Part shown: positions 7,882 to 16,671 of the stretch, in pieces | How positions within the stretch are numbered: position 1 is the stretch's first letter | How the letters are laid out: every line of letters starts with the position of its first letter | Assembly (NCBI GenBank): GCA_902616675.1 | Contig: CACMTV010000002.1 | Span: forward strand, 62,001-126,000 | DNA from: an uncultured Pelagibacteraceae bacterium | GTDB taxonomy: Bacteria; Pseudomonadota; Alphaproteobacteria; Pelagibacterales; Pelagibacteraceae | Direction: 5' to 3' | Length of the DNA stretch: 64,000 nt | Position numbers and translations under genes: made by a program | The notes under the pieces: model-generated | What the model saw: the letters and a program-made list of their open reading frames with translations, nothing else | The model's database searches: none | Told to the model about the DNA's origin: nothing

Positions 7882-9096
7882 ATGATCAATCTTTCTCTAA
7901 ATAAAAAAGTAATTATATTCGGATTTATATTTACATTTTTTTCTAGTTTTGGACAGAGTTTTTTTTTGGGTTTGTTTAACGCACCAATAAGAAATGAATT
8001 AGGTATTACACATGGACAATTTGGAAACATTTACGCAACAGCAACAATTTTTTCTAGCCTTTTGCTAATTTGGGTTGGAAAAAAAATAGATGAATACCAA
8101 ATAATTTATTATGCTTCTTTCGTAATTGTATTATTATTTTTATCTTCTTTATTTTTCTCTTTTATAAATAATATTTATTTATTATCGGTTGGTATTTTTT
8201 TAATGAGATTTTCAGGCCAAGGATTAATGAGTCATACCTCTACCACTACAGTTTCAAGATATTTTGAGAAATCAAGGGGAAAAGCTCTTAGTACAATTTG
8301 GTTTGGTTTGTCATCAGCAGAATTTATCTTACCGATCCTAATAACTTATTTATTTGTAATTTATTCATGGAGATCAGTTTGGCAAGGTATTTCAATTATC
8401 ATCCTGTTCTTTTTACCTATTGTAATTTTTTACACTATTAAAAAAATTAAACTTAGCTCAAGAGAAAAAGAAAAAAACTCGGCTAAAAAATTGAAAATAA
8501 AAAGTTGGAAAAGGAGAGAAGTAGTTAAAGATTACAGATTTTATATAGTATCGCTGAATATGTTAGCAATGCCATGGATAGCAACAGGAATATTTGTATA
8601 TCAATCTTTTATATCAAAATCTAAAATGTGGGAGATCTATACTATTCCAAAAGCATTTATGGTTTATTCAGTTGCTTCAATCATAACTTTACTTTTTTCT
8701 GGTTTTTTAGTTGACAAATTTTCAAGCAGAAAATTAATTCCCTTAATGAATATCCCTTTGTTATTTGCTATGTTTGTTTTAATTTATTTTGAACAAGAAT
8801 TTTCAGCATTTATTTTTTTGGGTTTAGTTGGTGTGTCTAATGGACTAGCTAACGTTTTGGGCACTTCAACTTGGGCTGAGATTTATGGAGTAAAATTTAT
8901 TGGTTCAATTAAAGCTTTAACCACAGCTTTTATGGTATTCTCTACAGCGTTCGGAACTGCACTTTTTGGATTATTAATTGATAATGGCTTTTCTATTGAG
9001 AATATAGCCGTCATAGCAGCTACATATATTGTATTTTCACTTGCTCTTTTAATGATAATTAGAAATTCTTTAGAGCCTGTTAACATTAGAAAATAA
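7882..9096 (+). CDS. MFS transporter
   Basis: 404 residues with about twelve hydrophobic helices and a Lys/Arg-rich cytoplasmic loop in the middle (around residues 190-212), the standard major facilitator layout. The loop after helix 2 contains GKKIDE, a degenerate MFS motif A. The substrate is unknown. An N-terminal start other than ATG 7882 is unlikely because helix 1 begins at about residue 9. The gene is divergent from a beta-hydroxyacid dehydrogenase, so a small organic acid is one possible cargo; that is inference. Confidence 0.8.
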   Translation: MINLSLNKKVIIFGFIFTFFSSFGQSFFLGLFNAPIRNELGITHGQFGNIYATATIFSSLLLIWVGKKIDEYQIIYYASFVIVLLFLSSLFFSFINNIYLLSVGIFLMRFSGQGLMSHTSTTTVSRYFEKSRGKALSTIWFGLSSAEFILPILITYLFVIYSWRSVWQGISIIILFFLPIVIFYTIKKIKLSSREKEKNSAKKLKIKSWKRREVVKDYRFYIVSLNMLAMPWIATGIFVYQSFISKSKMWEIYTIPKAFMVYSVASIITLLFSGFLVDKFSSRKLIPLMNIPLLFAMFVLIYFEQEFSAFIFLGLVGVSNGLANVLGTSTWAEIYGVKFIGSIKALTTAFMVFSTAFGTALFGLLIDNGFSIENIAVIAATYIVFSLALLMIIRNSLEPVNIRK

Positions 9097-9134
9097 TTGA
9101 TTTATTTGAAATATTTGAATATATACTCCCCATC

Positions 9135-9626
9135 ATGGCAAGAATTACTGTTGAAGACTGTTTAGAAAAAATTGAAAATCAATACGATCTTGTTCTTTTA
9201 GCTAAAGAAAGGACCGCACAATTAAATTCAGGCGCTCCTATGCTTGTAGAAGAAGACAATGACAAGAAGACAATAATAGCTTTAAGAGAAATAGGAGACG
9301 GAAAATTATCAGTCAAAGAACTTGAAAAAAATGCAATTACAAGATTAAGAAAAGAACCTGATGAAGTTGAAGAACTTGAGGACACTGAGGAAGAAGTTAA
9401 TGATGATTTTGAAAACATCTATAAAGGACAAGTTTCAAAAAGTGGAATAGCTGTATTGCCTTCAAAAAGAACGAGGAGAAACCCCGACCAGAAACCTACA
9501 AGTAATTTAGCCAAAGAAGCTTTATCAGAGCTTAAATCAGAGCAGCCAGAAATTAAGCAAGAAAATTTGGTAGAAGAAGAGCCTTTAGAACTTAAAGAAG
9601 AAATAGAAAAGTCAGAAGATAAATAA
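9135..9626 (+). CDS. rpoZ: DNA-directed RNA polymerase omega subunit, with long acidic tail
   Basis: MARITVEDCLEKI opens the protein and ALREIGDGKLS follows near residue 50, both diagnostic of omega. Omega binds beta-prime and helps assembly of RNA polymerase. At 163 residues it is longer than most omegas; the region beyond about residue 75 is Glu/Asp/Lys-rich and looks disordered. It overlaps dusA by one base (9626), suggesting translational coupling. Confidence 0.92.
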   Translation: MARITVEDCLEKIENQYDLVLLAKERTAQLNSGAPMLVEEDNDKKTIIALREIGDGKLSVKELEKNAITRLRKEPDEVEELEDTEEEVNDDFENIYKGQVSKSGIAVLPSKRTRRNPDQKPTSNLAKEALSELKSEQPEIKQENLVEEEPLELKEEIEKSEDK

Positions 9627-10609
9627 TGAAAAAAACTATTTCAGTTGCTCCGATGATGGACTGCACTGATAAGCACGAAATCTATTTTTTAAGTCTTATA
9701 AGCAAAAATGCTCATTTGTATACCGAGATGATAGTAGCAAATGCCATCTTAAGAGGTGATAGAAATAAATTGTTATCTTTTAAAAAAGTTTTAAACCCGG
9801 TGACCCTTCAAATTGGGGGTTCTAATCCAGAAGAGTTAGCTGAAGCATGTAAGATCTCAGAAAATTATGGTTATAGAGAAATTAATTTGAATTTAGGATG
9901 TCCAAGTAAAAAGGTTCAGAAGAATAAATTTGGAGCTTGTTTAATGCAAGAGCCTGATTTAGTAGCAAGATGTATTGAAGCTATGGCCAAAGCAACTAAG
10001 CTACCAATAACAATTAAAACAAGAATAGGTTACAATGAAGTTGAAGATTTTGAATTTTTAAAGTCATTTGTCCAAAGAACAAAGGATGCTGGATCACAAA
10101 AATTTATAATTCATGCAAGAAAAGCATTATTAAAAAAACTTAGTCCAAAAGAAAACTTAAATATACCACCTTTGAAATACGATTTTGTTTATAAGCTTAA
10201 AGAATATTTTAAAAATGATGAAATTATTATTAATGGAGGAGTTAAAACTATTAATGAAATTAAAGATCATTTAAAAAAAGTTAATGGTGTAATGATTGGT
10301 AGAGCTATTTATCACTCTCCTTATTTTTTAGCAGATATTGAAAGAGAAATATTTGGTAATAAAAATGTTCCAACTAGATCTGAAGTTATGGAAAATTTAA
10401 TTCCTTACATTCAGGAGGAAACATCCAAAGGAACACAATTAAATCACATCATGAGGCACACAGTTGGATTATTTCATGGACAAAATGGATCAAAAGTTTG
10501 GAAACAATATCTTTCAAAAAATATGTGTATTAGAGATGCAGATCTTCAAAAAGTAAATCACATTATGGATCAGGTTAAAAAGACAAAACCTGTATTTTTA
10601 GAAAGATAA
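9626..10609 (+). CDS. dusA: tRNA-dihydrouridine synthase A
   Basis: 327 residues, a TIM-barrel flavoenzyme reducing uridines in the tRNA D-loop. Seen: SVAPMMDCTDKHE at the N terminus (FMN-binding; the DusA form of the APM motif), NLNLGCPSKKVQ, and the catalytic cysteine at position 105 in FGACLM. The later GRAIYHSPY segment matches DusA rather than DusB. Translation probably couples to rpoZ through the one-base overlap. Confidence 0.92.
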   Translation: MKKTISVAPMMDCTDKHEIYFLSLISKNAHLYTEMIVANAILRGDRNKLLSFKKVLNPVTLQIGGSNPEELAEACKISENYGYREINLNLGCPSKKVQKNKFGACLMQEPDLVARCIEAMAKATKLPITIKTRIGYNEVEDFEFLKSFVQRTKDAGSQKFIIHARKALLKKLSPKENLNIPPLKYDFVYKLKEYFKNDEIIINGGVKTINEIKDHLKKVNGVMIGRAIYHSPYFLADIEREIFGNKNVPTRSEVMENLIPYIQEETSKGTQLNHIMRHTVGLFHGQNGSKVWKQYLSKNMCIRDADLQKVNHIMDQVKKTKPVFLER

Positions 10610-10611
10610 TT

Positions 10612-11442
10612 TTGGATATTTTATCACAGTCAGAAATTATTTATTTAATCTTTATTATGATAATCACAGCTATACCGGCTGGTTTTGCTGCAGGATTATT
10701 CGGTATTGGAGGAGGTCTAATAACCGTTCCAATATTATTTTATATTTTTAGCAACTCCGGAATTGAACCAGCTTATTTGATGCACTTAGCTGTGGGAACA
10801 TCATTTGGAATAATTATTCCGACTTCAATTGTTTCTGTCTCAACTCATCATCAACATAAAGCTGTAGATTTTGGAATTGTAAAAGGTTACGGTTTTTTTG
10901 TTGCTATTGGAGTAATTTTAGGAACTATTTTAGCAGCAAGTTTAAAAACGAAGCCTTTGATTTTATTTTTTACAATTGTTGTTTACATTTTAGCTTTTTA
11001 TTTACTTTTTCTTAAAGAGAAAGAGGAAAACTTAGATGTAAAAATGAGTTTGCCGGCTAGGGTAATCGCAGGCATAGCGAGTGGTTTTATATCTGCGCCC
11101 ATGGGAATAGGAGGGGCAGTTATGAATGTTCCTATACTAAAATTTTTTGGATACCCAATCAATAAAGCAATAGGGAGCGCAGCAGCTATAGGTTTTGTAA
11201 TTGCATTATTTGGAGCAGTGGGTTTTTTAATTTCAGGATCATATTTGAATGCAAATCTACCTTTAAGTATTGGTTTTTTAAATATTCCTGCTTTTCTTAT
11301 ATTCTTTCCAATTACTGCTTTCATGGCTAGGTTAGGCGCTAAAGCCAGTCATAGAATTAATAAAAAGAAAATGACAAAGTATTTTGGTTTATTTTTGGTC
11401 GTTATTGGTACAAGATTTTTATACGAATATTTTAAACTCTAA
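10612..11442 (+). CDS. TauE/SafE-family sulfite exporter-like membrane protein
   Basis: 276 residues, about eight hydrophobic segments in two repeats, each with a glycine-rich loop: AAGLFGIGGGLITVPIL in the first and SAPMGIGGAVMNVPIL in the second. This duplicated GIGG-VP pattern is the TauE/SafE signature. The family exports sulfite, sulfoacetate or other organosulfur anions; the cargo here is unknown. The start is probably TTG 10612, 2 bases after dusA; ATG 10657 is an alternative that would shorten helix 1. Overlaps the convergent phosphohexomutase gene by 4 bases. Confidence 0.83.
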   Translation: MDILSQSEIIYLIFIMIITAIPAGFAAGLFGIGGGLITVPILFYIFSNSGIEPAYLMHLAVGTSFGIIIPTSIVSVSTHHQHKAVDFGIVKGYGFFVAIGVILGTILAASLKTKPLILFFTIVVYILAFYLLFLKEKEENLDVKMSLPARVIAGIASGFISAPMGIGGAVMNVPILKFFGYPINKAIGSAAAIGFVIALFGAVGFLISGSYLNANLPLSIGFLNIPAFLIFFPITAFMARLGAKASHRINKKKMTKYFGLFLVVIGTRFLYEYFKL

Positions 11443-12881
11443 ATTTTTTGATCGTACTCGCCAATTTTTCCAGTTTTTTGGAGCAAAATATCTATAAATT
11501 CAAAAATTTTTTTCTTTCTGCTATTTGATGTTGTGCTTTCAGTAACAATTACTAATGACGGTTTATTAGACGAGGCCCTTACTAGGCCCCATGATCCATC
11601 TTCTAGAGAAAATCTTACACCGTTCACAGTTAATATATCAGTAATAGATTGGCCATCTATTTTAGTTTTTTTTTGTTTTAAATCTTGAACTTCTTTAACA
11701 ATATTATTAACGACTTTATATTTTTCCTCATCTTTACAAAAAGGTGCCATCGTAGGGGTTTGGTAAGTAATAGGTAATTCTTTAATTATATCACTCATTT
11801 TTTTATTTTGATTATTTAATAAATGACAAACCTGTATTGCAGAATTAATACCATCGTCGTATCCATATCCTAAGGGTTGATTAAAAAAGAAATGGCCGCT
11901 TTTCTCGAAACCTGCCAAAGCTTTTTCTATATTCACTTTTCTTTTAATATGTGAATGTCCTGTTTTCCAATAAATAGTCTTGCATTGATTTTCTGTTAAA
12001 ACTTTATCTTTTGAATAAAGACCTGTTGACTTAACATCTACAATAAATTTAGAGTTTTTGTGTTTTGGTGCTAAGTTTCTGGCTATCAATAATCCTATTT
12101 TATCAGAAAAAATTTCATTACCTTTCTCGTCAATTACTCCACATCTATCTCCATCACCATCAAAACCAAATCCTATATCTGCATTGTTTTCTTTAACTGC
12201 TTTAGATATAGCATGAAGCATTTTAAGATCTTCGGGATTAGGATTATATTTTGGAAATGACCAGTCTAGTTTACAATCTAATTCTACTACATCACAACCT
12301 ATACCCCTTAAAATATCTGGTGCGAAAATTCCAGCTGTTCCATTTCCACAAGCGACTATAGCTTTAATTTTTTTGTTAATTTTATTATTTTTGATTAAAT
12401 CTTGTGCGTATACGTTTTTAAAGTCATTAATTTTTTTTAAATTACCTTCGCCTGATTTGAATTTATTATTAAGAGTAATATCCTTTAACTCAGACATTTC
12501 TTCTGGAGCATGTGTTAAACCTTTTTTGATACCCATTTTTACTCCAGTCCAACCATTTTCGTTATGACTAGCTGTCACCATCGCTATTGCATCAGAGCTT
12601 AAATTAAATTGAGCAAAGTAAACCATTGGAGAAAGAGATAAGCCAAGATCTTCAACATTGCAGCCTGTCGATACTAAACCATCAATTAAAGCTTTTTTAA
12701 TTTTTTCACTGTACGATCTATAATCATGACCAACTATTACTCTTGGATTATTTTTTTTTGTATGGTCTATTATTTGAGTTCCTAGGCCTTTTCCTAAATT
12801 GGTGATTCCCTCAATATCGATGTCTTTTTCAAAGATCCACCGAGCATCGTATTCTCTAAAACCATTAGGATTGATTTTCAT
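11439..12881 (-). CDS. Phosphomannomutase/phosphoglucomutase
   Basis: 480 residues with the four-domain alpha-D-phosphohexomutase pattern: active-site serine loop TASHNENGWTGVKMG, metal loop FGFDGDGDRCGVID, sugar-specificity loop region FEKSGHFFF and a C-terminal phosphate-binding SNKPSLVIVTEST. It interconverts hexose 1- and 6-phosphates for nucleotide-sugar synthesis, consistent with the glycosyltransferases in the window. The FEKSGH loop is typical of dual PMM/PGM enzymes (AlgC/ManB type), so I do not choose one substrate. Confidence 0.88.
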   Translation of the reverse strand: MKINPNGFREYDARWIFEKDIDIEGITNLGKGLGTQIIDHTKKNNPRVIVGHDYRSYSEKIKKALIDGLVSTGCNVEDLGLSLSPMVYFAQFNLSSDAIAMVTASHNENGWTGVKMGIKKGLTHAPEEMSELKDITLNNKFKSGEGNLKKINDFKNVYAQDLIKNNKINKKIKAIVACGNGTAGIFAPDILRGIGCDVVELDCKLDWSFPKYNPNPEDLKMLHAISKAVKENNADIGFGFDGDGDRCGVIDEKGNEIFSDKIGLLIARNLAPKHKNSKFIVDVKSTGLYSKDKVLTENQCKTIYWKTGHSHIKRKVNIEKALAGFEKSGHFFFNQPLGYGYDDGINSAIQVCHLLNNQNKKMSDIIKELPITYQTPTMAPFCKDEEKYKVVNNIVKEVQDLKQKKTKIDGQSITDILTVNGVRFSLEDGSWGLVRASSNKPSLVIVTESTTSNSRKKKIFEFIDILLQKTGKIGEYDQKI

Positions 12882-12987
12882 GAGTAATAAATACTAGAGA
12901 ATAAAGGCATTTGTTATTAAATGTTTTATTAACAAAATTTTCCACTTGCAAAAATAATCAGATGTTCTTATAATGTTCTATTGATTT

Positions 12988-13003
12988 TGATGGTATATAG
13001 TAT
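12988..13003 (+). promoter_or_regulatory. Upstream NrdR-like box
   Basis: TGATGGTATATAGTAT matches the NrdR consensus ACACWATATATWGTGT at 10 of 16 positions, including the core TATATAGT. Its centre is exactly 31 bases from the second box, the usual spacing of paired NrdR sites (three helical turns). NrdR represses ribonucleotide reductase operons when dATP is abundant; the nrdR gene is not in the window. Confidence 0.55.
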
Positions 13004-13018
13004 ATTAACATAATTGTA

Positions 13019-13034
13019 ACACAACATATAGTTG
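13019..13034 (+). promoter_or_regulatory. Downstream NrdR-like box
   Basis: ACACAACATATAGTTG matches the NrdR consensus at 13 of 16 positions. It lies 35 bases before the nrdA ATG and shares the ATATAG core with the box 31 bases upstream. The tandem arrangement in front of nrdAB makes regulation by NrdR the simplest reading. Confidence 0.65.
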
Positions 13035-13069
13035 TTTATTAACAATTAACCAGTAAAACAAGTAAAATT

Positions 13070-15019
13070 ATGAGTAAAAACGTATCTTTGGCAATAAAAA
13101 AAGCTATGGGCAATATAAGCCAGTTGAACCAAAATGATCTAAGCATCACTGGTCCAAAAAAACCTGATTTATTTTCTTTATCAGGCGATACTGAATTATT
13201 TCAAAACGAAAAAGGCATTACTATAAAGATCGATAGATCTAGAGATGCTAACCTTACTGATTTTGGCAGAGCAACATTAACAGATAGATATCTTGGACAA
13301 AATGAGTCCTTCCAGGATCTTTTTGCTAGGGTCGCTAGCGTTTACGCTGATGACAATTTACACGCTCAACGATTATATAATTATATAAGCAATTTGTGGT
13401 TCATGCCAGCAACACCAGTATTATCTAATGGAGGAACAGAAAGAGGTTTACCGATTTCTTGTTTTTTAAATGAAGCAGGAGACAGCTTAGAGGGCATACT
13501 TGGTCTATGGAGTGAAAACGTTTGGTTAGCTGCAAGAGGCGGTGGCATAGGAAGCTACTGGGGCAACTTAAGATCTATAGGAGAAAAAATAGGTAAAGTT
13601 GGCAAAACATCAGGAATTATTCCTTTTATAAAAGTTATGGATTCTCTAACACTTGCTATCAGCCAGGGATCTTTGAGAAGAGGATCGGCCGCATGCTATC
13701 TTCCAATTGATCATCCTGAAATTGAGGAATTTATAGAGATGAGAAGACCCACTGGTGGCGATGTAAATAGAAGATCATTAAATTTACATCACGGAGTTTT
13801 AGTTACAGATGATTTTATGAGAGCGGTTGAGACTGATGGTCAATGGGCACTCAGAAGTCCAAAAGACGGAACTGTACAATCAACTATACCAGCAAGAAAT
13901 TTATGGATTAGACTATTGACAGCTAGAGTTGAAACAGGCGAACCTTATATAGTTTTCATTGATACAGTTAATAGACAAATTCCTCAACACCACAAACTTG
14001 CAGGACTAAAAGTTAAAACATCTAATCTTTGCAGCGAAATTACATTGCCAACAGGAATTGACAATACTGGAAAAGAAAGAACTGCTGTTTGTTGTTTATC
14101 TTCTTTAAATATTGAAAAATACGATGAGTGGAAAGACGATACTATATTTATAGAAGATGTTATGAGATTTTTAGATAATGTAATGTCAGACTTTATAAAT
14201 AGAGCCCCAGATAGTTTTAGCAACGCAAAATATTCTGCTATTAGAGAAAGAAGTGTTGGTTTGGGAGTTATGGGTTTACATTCTTTTTTCCAACAAAAAA
14301 ATATCCCTTTTGGATCAGTGATGAGTAAGGTTTGGAACCAAAAAATTTTTAAGCATATACAAGAAAAAGCTGACCAAGCCTCAGTGAAATTAGCAGAAGA
14401 GAGAGGTCCTTGTCCTGATGCTGAAGAGTATGGTATTAAAGAAAGATTTTCAAACAAAACAGCTATAGCTCCTACAGCTTCTATCTCGGTAATTTGCGGA
14501 GGTGCCTCCCCTGGTATTGAACCTATTGCAGCGAATAGTTACACTCACAAAACTTTATCCGGTTCATTCAACGTAAGAAATAAATATCTAGCTAAAATTT
14601 TAGAAAAACACGGAAAGAATGATGACGAAACTTGGTCCTCAATTACTACCAATCAAGGATCTGTATCGCATTTAGACTTTTTAACAGATATTGAAAAGGA
14701 TACCTTTAAAACAGCTTTCGAAATTGACCAAAGATGGATTGTTGAACTTGGAGCAGATAGAACGCCAAATATATCTCAGGCCCAGTCTATAAATGTTTTT
14801 GTTCCAGCAGATATTCATAAAAAAGATTTACACCAAATACATTTTCAAGCATGGAAAAAAGGATTGAAGAGTCTGTATTATTGCAGATCAAAATCAATAC
14901 AAAGAGCTGAAAACGTTAACACTGGTTCTTCAACAGATGTGACAAAAAACGTTTATAAAGCTAAAGAAGAATCAACTAATGAAGAAAACAAATATGAGGA
15001 GTGTTTATCATGTCAGTAG
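13070..15019 (+). CDS. nrdA: Class I ribonucleoside-diphosphate reductase, alpha subunit
   Basis: 649 residues. The catalytic barrel is recognisable from PISCFLNEA (first redox cysteine), SNLCSEI (the Asn, thiyl-radical Cys and Glu triad) and RTAVCCLSSLN (second redox cysteine); the tail ends in CLSCQ, the re-reduction cysteine pair. The enzyme makes deoxynucleotides with NrdB. No N-terminal ATP-cone is seen: the barrel domain begins soon after residue 60, and no VxKRDG-type motif is present. The last bases overlap nrdB. Two NrdR-like boxes lie in the 188-base upstream region. Confidence 0.93.
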   Translation: MSKNVSLAIKKAMGNISQLNQNDLSITGPKKPDLFSLSGDTELFQNEKGITIKIDRSRDANLTDFGRATLTDRYLGQNESFQDLFARVASVYADDNLHAQRLYNYISNLWFMPATPVLSNGGTERGLPISCFLNEAGDSLEGILGLWSENVWLAARGGGIGSYWGNLRSIGEKIGKVGKTSGIIPFIKVMDSLTLAISQGSLRRGSAACYLPIDHPEIEEFIEMRRPTGGDVNRRSLNLHHGVLVTDDFMRAVETDGQWALRSPKDGTVQSTIPARNLWIRLLTARVETGEPYIVFIDTVNRQIPQHHKLAGLKVKTSNLCSEITLPTGIDNTGKERTAVCCLSSLNIEKYDEWKDDTIFIEDVMRFLDNVMSDFINRAPDSFSNAKYSAIRERSVGLGVMGLHSFFQQKNIPFGSVMSKVWNQKIFKHIQEKADQASVKLAEERGPCPDAEEYGIKERFSNKTAIAPTASISVICGGASPGIEPIAANSYTHKTLSGSFNVRNKYLAKILEKHGKNDDETWSSITTNQGSVSHLDFLTDIEKDTFKTAFEIDQRWIVELGADRTPNISQAQSINVFVPADIHKKDLHQIHFQAWKKGLKSLYYCRSKSIQRAENVNTGSSTDVTKNVYKAKEESTNEENKYEECLSCQ

Positions 15020-16020
15020 CAAAAAAAGAAAATACTAAAAAAATTATAGAACCAAAAAAAATGGGATTATTGGTAGAAAACCCCGTTTATAAGCCATTCA
15101 GATATCCATGGTGTTACGACGCATGGTTAACTCAACAAAGAATTCATTGGCTACCTGAAGAGGTACCGTTAGGTGACGATGTAAGAGACTGGCAAAAAAA
15201 TTTATCTCAGCCTGAAAAAAATCTAGTTACACAAATTTTCAGATTTTTTACTCAAGCTGATGTTGAGGTTAATAATTGCTATTTAAGACATTACACAACT
15301 GTTTTTAAACCTACAGAAGTATTAATGATGATGACAGCCTTTGCATCCATGGAAACAGTTCACGTAGCTGCTTACTCACATTTATTAGACACAATAGGTA
15401 TGCCGGAATCTGAGTACTCTGCTTTCATGAAATACAAAGAAATGAAAGATAAGTATGATTATATGCAGGGATTCAATGTTAATTCAAAAGAAGATATTGC
15501 TAAAACTGTTGCAGTTTTCAGTGCTTTTACAGAAGGACTACAGCTGTTTGCTAGTTTTGCAATACTCTTAAATTTTCCAAGACATAATAAACTTAAAGGA
15601 ATGGGCCAAATTGTAACTTGGTCAGTAAGAGACGAAACTCTGCACTGTAATTCAATGATAAGAATATTTAAGGAGTTTATTAAAGAAAATCCTGAAATCT
15701 GGACACCAAAATTAAAAAAAGAACTTTATGAAGCTTGTAGAACAATTGTTGAGCATGAAGATGCTTTTATTGACTTAGCATTTGAAATGGGTCCAATGAA
15801 AGGTTTAACAGCTCAAGAAGTAAAAGATTATATTAGGTTTATTGGAAACAGAAGATTGGTTCAATTAGGATTAGAGCCTATTTATGATGTTAAAAAAAAT
15901 CCACTAACATGGCTAGATACAATGCTTAATGCTGTTGAACACATGAACTTTTTTGAAGGTAGGGCTACTGAATATTCTAAAGCCTCTACTAAGGGAACGT
16001 GGGTTGAAGCGTTCTCCTAA
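15010..16020 (+). CDS. nrdB: Class I ribonucleoside-diphosphate reductase, beta subunit
   Basis: About 336 residues, a ferritin-like radical-generating subunit. Seen: QADVEVNN (first helix metal ligands), METVHVAAYSHLL with Glu, His (+3) and the radical tyrosine (+7) as in E. coli NrdB Glu115/His118/Tyr122, and RDETLHCNSMIR with the last Glu/His ligands. ATG 15010 is chosen over the GTG at 15001 because GAGGAG (14997-15002) sits 7 bases before it. It overlaps nrdA by 10 bases. No ATP-cone is fused to its N terminus. Confidence 0.93.
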   Translation: MSVAKKENTKKIIEPKKMGLLVENPVYKPFRYPWCYDAWLTQQRIHWLPEEVPLGDDVRDWQKNLSQPEKNLVTQIFRFFTQADVEVNNCYLRHYTTVFKPTEVLMMMTAFASMETVHVAAYSHLLDTIGMPESEYSAFMKYKEMKDKYDYMQGFNVNSKEDIAKTVAVFSAFTEGLQLFASFAILLNFPRHNKLKGMGQIVTWSVRDETLHCNSMIRIFKEFIKENPEIWTPKLKKELYEACRTIVEHEDAFIDLAFEMGPMKGLTAQEVKDYIRFIGNRRLVQLGLEPIYDVKKNPLTWLDTMLNAVEHMNFFEGRATEYSKASTKGTWVEAFS

Positions 16021-16026
16021 AACTGA

Positions 16027-16671
16027 TTGGATTTTAAATTCAAAAAATATTGGCGCAAAACTGGATTGAACTCCGATTGGGGAAATAAATTAATTAAATT
16101 AGTAAACGAAAAAAAACCTAGCCACTTTTTAGAGATTGGTGTTTTTTGCGGAGTTACCTCAAGAAATATATGTGAATTTTTAAATTTAATTCATCGTGGA
16201 AACTTTACTTATACTGGAATAGATCTTTTTGGAGATGATAATGGAGATAATAATGAAAAGAAACCAACGTATATAAAACATCAAAAATTTTCTAATCCTT
16301 TAAAACATATTTATTATAATTTAATAATGAAAGAAAATCTTAACTCTCTTAGTAGTGTAAGAAAATTTTTAAAAGATTTTGAAGATAAAGTTAGTCTTCA
16401 TAAAGGCAATTCAAATGAAGTGCTGAAAAATTTAGATATGCAGAAAATTGATTTTGCCTTTATTGATGGTGGTCATAGCTATCAAACAACATTAAATGAT
16501 CTAGAAATTGTTTATGAAAATATGAAAGATAAAAAGGGAACAATCGTCTGCGATGATTATCAAGATGCTAGTTACATAACAGATGTTAAAAAAGCAATAG
16601 ATTATTACGTAAAAAAAGAAAAATTATCTTTAAGGATTATTGAGGGCAAATTTGCTGTTATAGATATTTAG
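16027..16671 (+). CDS. Class I SAM-dependent methyltransferase (MT24-like)
   Basis: 214 residues. HFLEIGVFCGVTSRN is a SAM-binding motif I, YTGIDLFGD follows as motif II, and FAFIDGGHSYQTTLNDL is the acidic motif typical of the Methyltransf_24 group, often associated with glycan or small-molecule methylation. The start is probably TTG 16027; no nearby ATG is available. It lies 6 bases after nrdB and ends exactly where the convergent citrate synthase-type gene ends, so it may simply ride on the nrdAB transcript. Substrate unknown. Confidence 0.72.
   Translation: MDFKFKKYWRKTGLNSDWGNKLIKLVNEKKPSHFLEIGVFCGVTSRNICEFLNLIHRGNFTYTGIDLFGDDNGDNNEKKPTYIKHQKFSNPLKHIYYNLIMKENLNSLSSVRKFLKDFEDKVSLHKGNSNEVLKNLDMQKIDFAFIDGGHSYQTTLNDLEIVYENMKDKKGTIVCDDYQDASYITDVKKAIDYYVKKEKLSLRIIEGKFAVIDI

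Noticed and set aside
10998..11324. 108-residue minus-strand frame inside the TauE-like gene
   Set aside because: Complement of a transmembrane coding region; no family features and no upstream ribosome site.
12938..12946. DnaA-box-like TTTTCCACT upstream of nrdA
   Set aside because: Two mismatches to TTATCCACA, no second copy nearby and no origin features; expected by chance in AT-rich DNA.
13984..14457. 157-residue open frame on the minus strand inside nrdA
   Set aside because: Lies wholly within nrdA, which has every catalytic motif; the antisense frame has no recognisable domain.
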